Origin: Pinus tabuliformis
Lineage: Eukaryota > Streptophyta > Pinopsida > Pinales > Pinaceae
DNA length: 64,000 nt
Reading direction: 5' to 3'
Assembly (NCBI GenBank): GCA_031772625.1
Contig: CM062810.1
Span: 450,058,014 to 450,122,013 of the forward strand
Positions 11,793 through 22,736 of this stretch are shown here, piece after piece. Every line of letters starts with the position of its first letter. The first letter of the stretch is position 1. Made by a program: the position numbers and the translations under genes. The notes beneath the pieces were generated by a model, which ran no database searches, had not been told where the DNA came from, and worked only from the letters and a program-made list of their open reading frames with translations.

Positions 11793-11975
11793 TTGACACA
11801 TTGCGACAAAAATTTAAAAATCAACCATCAAATTGACACGCAGTGTAGGTGAATTTGATCCATTGTAATGAAAACTTAAAGACCAACCATGAAATTGATA
11901 CATTGTGGGACAGATTCGATTCATTATAACGAAGACTTTAAAATCAACTATCAAATTGCACATAATGAGATCAGA
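11793..11975. repeat. Second decayed tandem repeat, three units of about 61 bp
   Basis: Units begin at 11793, 11855 and 11915 with TTGACACATTG, TTGATCCATTG and TTCGATTCATT, and share an AAATCAACCATCAAA-like segment. The period nearly equals that of the array just upstream, and both contain CAACCAT, so they may be branches of one family. Confidence 0.65.
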
Positions 11976-11999
11976 TTGCTAGTCGAACATCGACACAGA

Positions 12000-12227
12000 C
12001 AGTACAGGAAAAAAAAACCAAAATAATAAATAAATAAAAATGAAAATACAACAGAAATAAAAAATTCAAAAAAAAAAACAACACACAGATTTAAAAAGTA
12101 ATAACAAGTAATAAAACATAACAAAAAAAATTAAAAAACATGACGCAAAAAAATCAAATACAAAAAAGACAAAAAAAACACATAAAAATGTTAAAAAAAA
12201 AAAAAACTTGTAAGAACTAAAAATTAT

Positions 12228-12260
<33 letters not shown>

Positions 12261-12957
12261 CAAAAACACTTAATTTAAGAAAAAAATTAAAAATTAGCAA
12301 AACTAAAACACATTAAAAATATTTTTTTTCCAAGTTAAAAAATAAAATAAAATAAACCACAATTAAACAAAAAAAAATAAATTAGAATTTGGCCCTGGGC
12401 GGCTTAGGTCGATTCCCGAATCGAACTAAGCCGCTCCAAGGCCAAATTTTTAAATTAAAAAATAAAATAAAATAAAACAATAAAACATAAAAATTTGGCC
12501 CTAGAGTCGACCCAGGTCGCCCCAAGGCCAAACTTTTTAATTTAAAAAAAAAGTTAAAATTTTTTCTTCTTCTTAAATTATTTGTTTTTTGAAAAAAAAT
12601 AATTGTTTATTTTATTTTATTTTTGTTTAAATTTTTAGTTTTTAGAAATTAATTTTGTTTTTTTTACAATTTTGTGTGTATATGTTTTGATTTTTTTGGT
12701 CATGTTTTTTTCTTTATTTTTAAAATGTTTTTTTACTTGTTATTATTTTTTAATAATAATAATATGTTTTATTTAATTTTTGATATTTTTATTTTTTATT
12801 TTATTTTATTTATTTTGTTTTATTTAATTTGTTTAAATTTTTGGTTTTTACAATTTAATTTTGTTTTATTTTACATTTTTATGTTTTTTTTGTTGTTTTT
12901 TTTTTTCATATATATTTTTATATTTGATTTTTTTGTCATGTTTTATTTTTTTTTACC
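12000..12957. repeat. Extremely AT-rich block, possible large fold-back
   Basis: The left part (12000-12380) is A-rich on the + strand and the right part (12540-12957) is T-rich. Reverse-complemented left text shares longer words with the right part, such as GATTTTTTTG followed by TCATGTTTT and later TACTTGTTATTA. The two halves may therefore be arms of one inverted repeat centred near 12.46 kb. Low complexity makes this uncertain. An (AT)n run lies at about 12232-12260. Open frames here (12066-12269 -, 12674-12985 +) are Phe/Leu artefacts of T-runs. Confidence 0.45.
12386..12448. repeat. GC-rich hairpin (about 63 bp) inside AT-rich block
   Basis: AATTTGGCC at 12386-12394 pairs with GGCCAAATT at 12440-12448. 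Inside these, GCGGCTTAGGTCGATTC pairs with GAATCGAACTAAGCCGC with one mismatch around a 2-base turn. A shorter relative with the same outer arms (AATTTGGCC ... GGCCAA) sits at about 12492-12531. Together they form the only GC-rich text in nearly 1 kb. Confidence 0.75.
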
Positions 12958-13265
12958 AACATTTAAAAAAAATATCCACATCTAATACATTAGGAAATTT
13001 AATATATAAAAAATAAGTTCTATAAACAAAAATGGTTGATGTTGCATCAACACTTTTCAAAATCAACATGAAAATCATTAACATTTAAAAAAATGTTCAT
13101 ACTTGATACATAAAAAAATTTTGAAGTGTAAAAAATAATCTCTTTAAAAAAATGAGTTGATGGTGCATCAACACTTTTCAAAATCAACATGAAAATCACT
13201 AACATTTAAAAAAAATGTTCATATCTGATACATAAGAAAATTTAAAATGTCAAAAATATGCTAAA
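12958..13265. repeat. 121 bp tandem repeat, about 2.5 copies
   Basis: AACATTTAAAAAAAAT-like words start units at 12958, 13080 and 13201. GCATCAACACTTTTCAAAAT follows in the first two. Copies are close in sequence, so this is younger than the 62 bp arrays to the left. Confidence 0.7.
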
Positions 13266-13823
13266 AAAAGGTGTATTATGAACAACCACTTTTTAGAATC
13301 CGCTGATTCTTTTTGCTACTTCAAAAAAATGGGTAATCAGTAAAGTTCTCGTTTGATCAGTAACATTTATATATTAACACCATTGTATATATAAGCATTC
13401 TATTCATTGTCATCACAAAGCACAACTTCTAGATGTAGCCATAACAAAGTTTAAAAAGGACTAGCCTAAAAAGATAACATAAAAAATGTTGCAATCAAAT
13501 ATTTTAACTTAAGTGTTTCTCATAAATTCATGAAAGAAAATTAAAACTTTACCTACTACATTAGCCACGACTATGAAGTAATCACCGACAATATTTTTTT
13601 TTTTGAGAGACAACAAACATACATTGGCAATTTTATTTTTTTGGTCTAAGCTAACAACTCTTAGAGGATTATACAAATAAAAATTTCAAAGAGGAAACAA
13701 TAATTGCACATCTATATATGCTCAAAAAGTGACTTTGTATCACTAAGATCCATCAGATGGTAGTGAATGATGTTTTTATGGGTATTTTGACCTAAATGAT
13801 GTTAAAATATGATTAATGGAGTA
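13266..13823. other. AT-rich, no gene seen
   Basis: No reading frame, repeat or RNA-like structure that I can support. Confidence 0.5.
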
Positions 13824-14910
13824 CTAATCTTGGTAGAGTACAGGTGATGGCCTGAGCCCATAAGCTTTTTGTTTCCAAGTGATCCTATCGCCCCGCACAG
13901 GTCCTGCCATGGGAGAACGAAAAAATAATTTCCATGATAAAATTTGATGAACTTCCTTCGGTCTTATCTCATGCACCCCATCCTTGCCATCTGATCCACA
14001 CAGAGACTCAGCTTCCACAAGCCAGAACCAACTTTCATAGTAATCATAAGAAGAATTTAAGAGACCGACATGACTTATAGCATAAGTGCAGTCCTCGTAC
14101 CTAGACCGTCGCAGACCTTCGTATCTAACCCCACAAAGACTTCCATAAAGAAAAAAGGCACAAGAATTAGCAAGACAAACAAAGAAAAACTTACAGTCCC
14201 GAGGCCAAAAGACATGCAGGGAGAAAAACTTCTACTTATACCCAGGAATTACAATAAAACTAAGCCTAGAGGCAAAGCTGATAACGACACATCCCCAAAA
14301 CCTAGGATTATCAAACCAAACCAGACAAAGAAGGTCCCCAGGGCCGACAATAGAGGCACAAATCCCATATAACCCCATTCAAGAAAGAATAATTTCGAAC
14401 CGAACAGACACAAAGACCATACCGGTCAACATGACATACTACATCAAGGATACAAGCACCGACAACTTCCTGAAACCCCGCTTTCTCCCAACCTCAGGCA
14501 AGTCGACCCCATGCATACCCAAATCCCATAACCAGACAAGTTGATGCATGGAGGAGGGAGAGAAGAAGCAGATCACATACCAGTTTACCCTTGCCTGAAG
14601 AAGATTAGCCCACCACCTCGCCTGGAGCCACATTGTTCCTCTGCTCTCGGCGTCACCCTTCCACAATTCTTTACCTTGGACAAAGAACCTACCTTCAACT
14701 CTCGCAGAGCGCTTGACACAATGCCAAACCCAAGAAACAATGTTGATTCCACCTCCTGCAAGAGTAATAACCTCTTGCATGCAAGGAGCCACCACATCTA
14801 TCGCATCGAGCGTGTGGAGGGTGGTGGGTTTGTATCCCAATATCCTTCGCATTTACCTATCTTAATGGGAGTGTTGTCCAACTCACACCCCGATCAGGGG
14901 AATTTTTAAC
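13824..14910 (-). other. GC-richer block with unrecognised minus-strand frames
   Basis: Base composition rises to near 50% GC. Minus-strand frames at 14439-14852 (137 codons) and 13824-14018 (64 codons) contain Trp-rich, fairly complex text (for example MWLQARWWANLLQARVNW) that does not look like chance AT-rich noise, but I cannot assign a family. The plus strand is also open over 14541-14909. It may be the remains of a transposable element or a captured gene fragment. Confidence 0.3.
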
Positions 14911-15479
14911 AAGTTATACCAAAAAATTCTTGTCTTGTTAAATTCCAATTCCAAATTTTTAATTTCTTCATATTGGTTCAAATAACTTAATGACTCCAAT
15001 GCCAACTAAAGGCCATAACTTGAAACCTTTTCTTTTGAGCTCTATTAATTCTATATCCATTCTAATTTACAATCAATTGTTTGCTAATTCATATAATTAT
15101 CTATTTTCCCAATTGTATATTGTGTATAACTCAAATAAACAACATGGTTTTTTGTATGAGAAAATAAGCAAAAAGATATTGAAGACATTTGAGTTTCCTA
15201 TGAGCTTGTAAGCCATAAAAAACTAAATATAAAGTTTTTCTAGAGAAATAATTATTAGATTGTACCATGATATGTAATATCAAAGCACCATTTGTAAATG
15301 AAAAAACTAAAATTTACAAAGATAATTAATTGGTTGAGAATAAAAACACTTTCAACATATTCCAAAATCCTAAAATAGAAATATATTATGCATTACATTT
15401 TATAGAGACAATTTTGCAAGACAAGGAGCTTGAATTGAGAATTGACAAAAGCACGCTAGGTAAGCTAAGAAGAAGTCAG
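14911..15479. other. AT-rich, no gene seen
   Basis: No supported feature. A 73-codon frame at 14990-15211 has ordinary AT-rich composition and no motif. Confidence 0.5.
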
Positions 15480-15720
15480 TTGGGTGTAGCTTGAGTGATT
15501 GAGAGGAAAAACTGTTTCCCCTTTCACTTAGGTTTAAATCATACTTTGTGACATGTTTTCTCTTTCTAAACTAATTGTAATTGAGATGTTGACCTAACAT
15601 TGAGCCATGGAGACTCTAGTTTACCTAGAGTACCATCCCTGGAAGAAGGGGAAGTGGCTAGTGGGTTTCTCTAGTAAAATCATTAGGTAGAAAAGGGAAT
15701 ACAAGAAGAATTATAAATGG
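15480..15720 (+). mobile_element. Second tRNA-derived SINE candidate
   Basis: A tRNA-like head is visible: A-box-like TAGCTTGAGTG at 15487-15497 and B-box-like GGTTTAAATC at 15531-15540, with normal spacing for a polymerase III internal promoter. The 3' end is uncertain; an A-rich stretch near 15690-15725 may be the tail. It does not share obvious text with the copy at 7.7 kb, and no clear target duplication was found. Confidence 0.35.
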
Positions 15721-16860
15721 ATACAAAATCTTTGGAATTTTTTCTTTCCTTCAGGGTCCAACTTTTGTAGCTTGTTGTCACTCTAAATTAATCAGTGTGC
15801 CAACTACAAAAAAATCTTAAGTAACGTTATCAACTGTCACAACCCCACGACGATCACACCAATCATACCACTGCGGGCACACGAAACTGACAATTTTCCA
15901 TTACAAGGTACACAACTACTTGCTTCTAGACTTCGCCTTTAGCTTATGTATCTCTTAGTGAAGCCACTATCAACTTTGCGGAAGTAAGTTTTCAAGCAAC
16001 TTTAACAAAATAGCCCTTTGGTACATCTTATATGAAGGAGACAAGTATTCACTTGCCTTGCCATCTCCATCCATGTGCTACCCTAGGTCTGCACCAACAT
16101 CCTCCACGAATGCTCTAATGGAAACTACCAAATAGTTAGTATGTTGAGATAGGTAAAATTAGCTAGTAAGGAGAAACACATAGGAAAAAACCACATTTTA
16201 GTATAACCTGATATTTTAGAGAGGTGTCATACAACAAAATGAACTACTTAAAACATGTATGTATACTAAAGTGTGCTATTAATCTCATTTTGCAAAATTT
16301 GGTTCCCACGAGCTTATATAGGCTTACTAGAGACTACATGTTGAACCAAAGTTTTGTTAAAGCTACCTCAACTACCGAAACAACCCCCTTCCAACAAAGA
16401 GTATTCTTTGAAAAATATGGTCCAACTCTCCTTCCATAACCATGTATACCCTACCCATCTTGTCCTTGTACCCCTTCATTTTGAAATTCCCTTCCAATAC
16501 CATCTCCCCCTGCTCAAATCAATAACAAATAAAAAATTTGTCCCAAATGTATTTCAAATCTTGGCATCAATAGGTGAATTAAGACTTTCACTACCTTTTT
16601 CGTCTGATATATAATTAAAGAACCATGCATATTACCATATATTAAATCGGAGGCTATGAAAACCCAAAAAAACAAAATAAAAATTAAAGTACATTAAAAC
16701 GTAAATCACTTTGGAAAGAATTCAAGTATTCAAAATCAATAAAGGCATAACAAACTTCAATATCTTGTCCAACCACAATTAAATCTAATCTAATTCATTA
16801 CCTTCAGATAAATAAATAGAGAAGATGAAAACAATTATTTTATTAAGTTATCCTCCTAAA
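15721..16860. other. No gene recognised
   Basis: AT-rich to mixed sequence. Frames at 16224-16439 and 16354-16614 overlap, have no motif and are probably chance. Confidence 0.45.
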
Positions 16861-17160
16861 ATTTAAAATTCTAATAAAAAAAAGTCCTCATATTCTTGTT
16901 CACTATGTTGACCCTCTCAATCTAAATTTCACAAACTTTTTATTCCATTTCTAATTCAAAGGGAATGACAACAAACACAAAATTCCATATATATATATAT
17001 ATGAATTGTATTAGGTTTAATTTAAAAATTCTAATAAAAAAAGTCCTCATATTCTTGTTGACTATGTTGACACTCTCAATCTAAATTTCACAAACTTTTT
17101 ATTCCATTTCTAATTCAAAGGAAATGACAACAAACACAAAATTCCATATATATATATATG
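16861..17160. repeat. Direct repeat of about 140 bp, offset 159 bp
   Basis: The segment beginning ATTTAAAATTCTAATAAAAA at 16861 recurs beginning at 17020. Both copies run through CTCAATCTAAATTTCACAAA and end in an (AT)n run (about 16988-17002 and 17146-17159). Only a few differences separate them. A third, inverted copy follows (next entry). Confidence 0.85.
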
Positions 17161-17250
17161 GAATTTTGTGTTTGTTGTCATTTCCTTTGAATTAGAAATG
17201 GAATAAAAAGTTTGTGAAATTTAGATTGAGAGCGTCAACATAGTCAACAA
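17055..17250. repeat. Near-perfect 98 bp-arm palindrome centred on (AT)n
   Basis: Bases 17055-17152 are the reverse complement of 17153-17250 with a single mismatch that I can see (CACTC against GAGCG). The centre is CCATATATATATATATGG at 17144-17161. The arms are the same unit as the direct repeats just upstream, so three copies of one sequence lie here, the last inverted. It would fold into a strong hairpin or cruciform. Confidence 0.92.
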
Positions 17251-17270
17251 TAAATAACAAACACCTAAAA

Positions 17271-17660
17271 AGATAAATGGACCATTATTAAAAACATTTA
17301 TTGCATTTATTTACTGAATAATGTTGAGTATGCTGTTATTGATGTCAAAGTGGGTACATGCAGGTGTAGGATGTAGAGTGAGTGCATATATCATCATTGA
17401 TGTTATGGTTTGGAGGCTATTATGTCCACTTTGAGAATGCAGTGATGATTTACCATCACCGTAGAAATAAAAAACACAATAAAAGATAAATGGACCATTA
17501 TTCAAAACATTTATTGCATTTATTTACTAAATAATGTTGAGTATGTTGTTATTGATGTCAAAATGGGTACATGCAGGTGTAGGATGTAAAGTGAGTGCAT
17601 ATATCATCATTGATGTTATGGTTTGGAGGCTATTATGTCCACTTTGAGAATGCAGTGATG
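17271..17660. repeat. 213 bp-offset duplication spanning an LTR edge
   Basis: AGATAAATGGACCATTATT starts copies at 17271 and 17484. Each copy continues through about 50 bases of flanking DNA and then into TGTTGAGTATG, the start of the LTR of the element at 17535-20224. About 125-130 bases of LTR are included. Because flank and LTR edge were copied together, the duplication came after the insertion. Confidence 0.85.
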
Positions 17661-20224
17661 AAACCCTAGCTAACTCTAGCACTAGGGTTCGGTTTCTTGG
17701 ACGATGGGCACACCTTGTGATTGTTGAGGATTTTGATGATGCATATCAGTTAGTTTTTCTTGGATACTCTCGCCATTGGATTCTCCTCTTCATGTTGATT
17801 CCGGTGGTATGTGGACTGTCCCATGGACCTTCACGGTTTGTGATAAAAGCTCAATCAAAGTTGAAGATCACATTGTGGTCCAAAACCTTGATGATGTGGT
17901 GACAATGTTGTGATGATGTTTTATGATGCTTTCTATTGATTCTTTTAATAGTTAAAGAAATAAAATAACCATTTGAAATATTAAGGAAATATTGATTCAC
18001 CCCCCTCTCAGTATTTCCAACGATTGGTATTAGATTATGTTCTTCTTTGCAGCTTAACCACTTGAAGGCAGCTTTGTAGCATTTAGTGTTGACTCATGGA
18101 ACCCGAATTTGAAGATAAGATGGTTGTTGATATTGAAAAAGATATTAAATACCTCAAGAACATTTTTTTTTAAAATGGAATGGGATAAGGATTTGGTAAA
18201 AGGCTTGTATAATAGTGCTTGTAAGGAAATTGAAGAGTTGAAGTTTGAGAAGACAAAATATTACGATAAATGGAGATGGTATGTAGTTGAAATCACCAAA
18301 CTTCAAGATCAAATTAATAAACAATAAACACTAGAAAAGGATCAAGAACTTAATGAAGCAAAGAAGGAAGTGGAGCACCTCAAAAACATGCTAGAAGAGG
18401 AAAAAAAGAGAGAAAACACCTTGACAATCCAACAAGGAAAAGGAAAAGTCAAATTAGTGGAATAAACAAGATAAAGAACATGGAAAGAAAATCACCTCAT
18501 TGAAGAATCAAAAAGGATCGAGGGTGTATTAAGTCGTCATATGATGCAGAAGGAAGAAGATTGCATAAACCATGAGCAAGAAATTGTCATCTTGAGAGAA
18601 AAAGTTGGAAAGCTAGCTAAAAAATTGAGGAAATCACAGGTCTTGGATGACATTATCAATTGACAAAGATCACCACTTATCAAGAAATGTCTTGGATATG
18701 TTGGTGAGTCATCATTCTCCAATAATGAAGAACAACCACATGTCAAAGACGAAGAGAAGCCTCATCCCAATGATGAAGAGTAGCCACATGAAGAGAAACC
18801 TCATCCCAAAGATGAAGAGCAACCACATGTCAAGGAAGAAAAGGAGTCTCATGAAAGGAAGCCTCATGCCAAAAATGGAGAGAAGCCCAAAGTCAAAGTC
18901 CTGTATAAATCAACCAACACCGAAAGCTGGAAGACCAATGCTATAAGAAATCGGGATGATGCATTCACAACACCAATTCATAATAGAGCATTCAAAAGTG
19001 GAGAGAAACAAAGATACTCTCAAGGGAGAGAAATATTCAACAAATATTCACCCTATACACCTAGGTATATAGGCACATTTTATGGTTATTGTTATGCATG
19101 TTCTAACTATGGACACAGAGCTGAAGTTTGCAAGGGATATAGCAAGAGTATTGATAGAGGGTTTTATCAAATCCCTAGAAGTAGCTTTTCTGGAATACAA
19201 GACAAATTCCCATACACCTAAGACAAAAAAATTTACAACACCTTTGCTCCATTATTAAGGCCAGATGTAGAGTGTTATTCATGCCATAATTTTTTCCATT
19301 TTGCACGAGATTGTAGAAGTGGCTTGACGTGGACCCTGCAAAACCAGGAAGGAAGATAAGATCGCTAGGGTATGGTAGAGAAAACTTGTTTCATAATTAA
19401 TTATCATACAATTGGTAGATGCATTGAGATAGGGGGATTTTTAGGAGAGCATACCGTCATGGGGAGCCTATGTGTTGGAAGATATGATGTGAGCATAAAG
19501 CACATTGTCAGGGTGAGCTTATAGCGATGATGCAATAGGTAAGCATATTTTCAGGGGGAGCCATATCACTTGGAGATATCGTTGTGGACGTGTCATCCAC
19601 CCTTTGCTATTGATGTCAAAGGGGGCTAGAACCTTGGAGGAATCAAGGGGGAGAGAGAGATGAAAGATAAAACATACCTTTTGATGCTAGGCACATTTCC
19701 ATAAATGAAAAAGGGGGAGATTGTTGAGTATGTTGTCATTAATGTCAAAGCAGGTACAAGTGCGACAGGTATAGGTAGGATTAGGATGTATAGTGAGTGT
19801 AGATATTGTCATTGATGACAGCTTTGAATGCTATTATATCCAATTTTAGAATGCAATGATGAAACCCTAGCTAACCCTAGCATTAGGGTTTGGTTTCCTA
19901 GACGATGGAAAAACCTCGTGATTGTTGAAGATTTTGATGATGTAAATCCATTAGTTTGTATTGAATACCCTCGCCATCAGATTCTCCTTGATGTGTTGAT
20001 TCTGGTGGTATGTGGATCATCCTGTGGACCTTCACAACTTGTGAGAAAAGCTTAGTTAAAGTTGAAGACCACATTTGTGGTCTAAAACCCTGATGATGTG
20101 GTGAAAATGATGTGATGATGTTTTATGATGCTTTCCGTTGATGCTATGAATAATTAAATAAATAAAGTAACCAATTGAAATATTAAGGAAATATTGATTC
20201 AACCCCCTCTCAATATTTCCAACA
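17535..20224 (+). mobile_element. Complete gag-only LTR retrotransposon (non-autonomous, copia-style LTRs)
   Basis: The 5' LTR is 17535-18022 and the 3' LTR 19722-20224, both beginning TGTTGAGTATGTTGT and ending ATTTCCAAC(A/G). A primer-binding site of initiator-Met type (TGGTATTAGATT) lies at 18025, and a polypurine tract (AAAAAGGGGGAGATT) just before the 3' LTR. AATAA occurs immediately outside both ends (17530-17534 and 20225-20229), a 5 bp target duplication. The roughly 1.7 kb interior carries gag-like text on the + strand with two CCHC zinc knuckles (CYACSNYGHRAEVC near 19096 and CYSCHNFFHFARDC near 19272). No protease, integrase or reverse transcriptase is present, so it depended on another element. 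The LTRs differ at roughly one site in six by eye, so it is old. The gag frame is broken several times. Confidence 0.85.
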
Positions 20225-22431
20225 AATAAAAAATAAAAAGTAGTTCTCGTAACATCCTCTAGTTAAAAGTTCATGTAATAAAAGTTAATAAAGGAAAAAT
20301 AAGACCATGGTTAAGGGACACTTATTCCAAGCTAAATGTTAGGTAAAGATATCCTAGTGGGCATCATTGGATGTGTTTATGGCTAAGGGAAATTGGCAAA
20401 GGCAATGGATAAGGCATTAAAAATGAAAAAAAGTATTTTGGCACATTTATTTATGAAAATAAAGGAAAATAGGAGAAAAGGAAGGTGAAATGTCACAGGT
20501 TGCATGTGAGGAGGAAATTGAAGGAAAATAATGGAAAATAAAGAAAATAGAGGTCTCACTAATAAAAAGGTTTATGAGGATCATTTTGTAACTTTTTTTC
20601 AGTTTAGTTTTGGAGCTCTCTTATTATTGTCTCTCTCTCTCTCACACTCTTGGGCACTTGAGAGTTTTCTTGGAGCATTCTAGCTTTGGAGCAAGGAAGG
20701 GAAAAACAAGTAAAGGAAGGACAAGGAGAAGAAAGGAAAGCAAAGAGAAAGCAAGGAAGAGCAAGATCAAGCAACTTCAGTGGGAATACTTGCAGGTAAC
20801 ATATTTCATATGTGATTTCCTAGGTGGTTTTGACATGCATGGCTTTGCATGTTGGTCCTTGGTTCTCTGGATGTCGATGACATGGTCTTGCCAGGTTATG
20901 ATAGTGGTTTTCAACCTTGCCTTTCCTTTTTCCAGATAACCATGGTGTGATGGGATTATTTCTTGGTTTTGAGCTTTGGAATTACCGGATGGTTTCAGAA
21001 TCCAGGGTATAGGTGGTCTTAGGAAAATTCCCAAAGGCCTAGGAATCCCTTGACTGGTTTTGGTGGGATACACAGTAAATAATGAGGGTGGAGTCTCGAT
21101 TTAGGGCCTAGTGTTCCAGTGTGGATTTTGTAAAGCCTGAGAGATAAGGAGACGAAAAATTCCTCAAGGATAGTGATGGAGTCCAGAGGAATTCCAAGCT
21201 CGGTTTGGTTTTGTGATCTCGGTGCTGGTTTTGGTGAGATCACGGTTTGGTGAGGGTGGAGGCAGTTTAACCTCTGGATTCCCTTGGTTTTTTTTCGATT
21301 GGTTTATCCATGGGATCCCACATTCATGCTTGGAATATGGCACGGGGGTAACTGGATGAAAGAAATATTTGGTTCAACCATGTCTATGGTAGGGTGGTAC
21401 GTGGAAGTCCCAAACTTGGTTGGCTCTTACTTATGTTTAATAAAAAATAAGTTATATTTCCTTTTTACTTGTTATTATGTGGCCTTAATGGTTGTTATCT
21501 CATTGTTATTTACATGGTTTAATGCTGGTTATAAGCATGGTTATATGATTGGTTATAGTCATGGTTATTTCATGTATTTATTTGTAACTGAAAGGATAAT
21601 GGATGAAAGACCTAATTGATGTCAAAATAGTTAAGGGAAGAGTGTGGTGGTCCTTCTTGTCAAGTCTCATATGAGTTATCAATCATTTATGATCTATCTT
21701 GTTTTCAAGTCCTGTAGATTGCATCGATGCCAACTGTTTTACATAATGACAGTTCCGATTGGCGATGGTCAGGCCTAGTCCTGGAGCCAGTTTTTTCCTT
21801 GCAAGTATTTTTGTCATGTAAATTATGGATTATGAAATCTATAGGGGTTTCTGGGTAGTGACCTAGATTTTGGGCTTGAAAAGTGGCACGAATCCCAGAG
21901 TTGCAGGCACAACACTAGGGAAAAAATTTCGCAGAAGCTCCCTTGCCCTTGCTGTGGGAACTTCTGGAGCCTCCCAGACACACCCTTGTCCATATCAAAG
22001 GAGCGTCCAGGGGTTTGATGCACTAAAAATCAGTGGGACCCATCGACTGGTCATGGGGACGACTCAAAAGGTGTCTAGGAGTCCTGTAGTAGGTATAAAA
22101 GGCATATGTTGTGCATTTATGCCAATTCCACTTCCTTAAGGTCACCTAGGAGGTCAACTCTTGTCATAGTAGCCCCTCATCTCATGTTTAGATCAGGTAA
22201 GCTGGTGAAAGTGGGTAGATATGAGGGGAGGAATCGTTACATTTCTCACCATATGTTTGACAATGTTGGAATTTTATTTTCATCCTATTTTTCAAATTAA
22301 AGTATTGTAAAATATTGGGTTTCTATATTCCCCATCACAATTTCATTTTATCTAAAATCATGCCTTTTCATAGTAAATTTTCTCTAAAAAATTCACTTAA
22401 ATAACTATATTTTATAAAATAACTTTACTTT

Positions 22432-22434
<3 letters not shown>
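20225..22434. other. No gene recognised; possible LTR-like or transcribed DNA
   Basis: This 2.2 kb region between two elements holds no motif I can name. A CT microsatellite lies at about 20620-20642 and is followed by a purine-rich run of GAAGG/AAGCAAG words (20690-20780). A TATAAAAGG box-like word occurs at about 22095. Frames of about 110 codons (20610-20939 +, 21284-21619 +) show no family motif. It could include an unassigned LTR. Confidence 0.3.

Positions 22435-22462
<28 letters not shown>
22435..22462. repeat. (AT)n microsatellite next to LINE poly(A) tail
   Basis: About 14 AT units directly follow the LINE tail in minus-strand reading. They may have grown from the tail after insertion. 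Confidence 0.9.
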
Positions 22463-22471
<9 letters not shown>

Positions 22472-22736
22472 TTTCCACTGGAAAAATCGTAATCTTTCAT
22501 TAACTTGAAAAATTACATATTGTAGATGCATTATGCATATGCTATAGAGTTCATCTGCCTCATGTGGGCTCAGTTTAAAGTCTAGTATGTCTGTTATAAA
22601 ACCAAAATCATCACGCAGGATGTTCATTTGTTGTTCTGTTTATATATACATATTGCCACGCAGGGCTTCTGATAAGTAGTGCTGTCAACTATATACAAAA
22701 AGTTGTTCAAAAAATATCATTTTCCTGATTTGTATC

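Noticed and set aside
12066-12985. Membrane-protein-like frames (Phe/Leu/Ile-rich)
   Set aside because: They are translations of A/T runs and (AT)n microsatellites.
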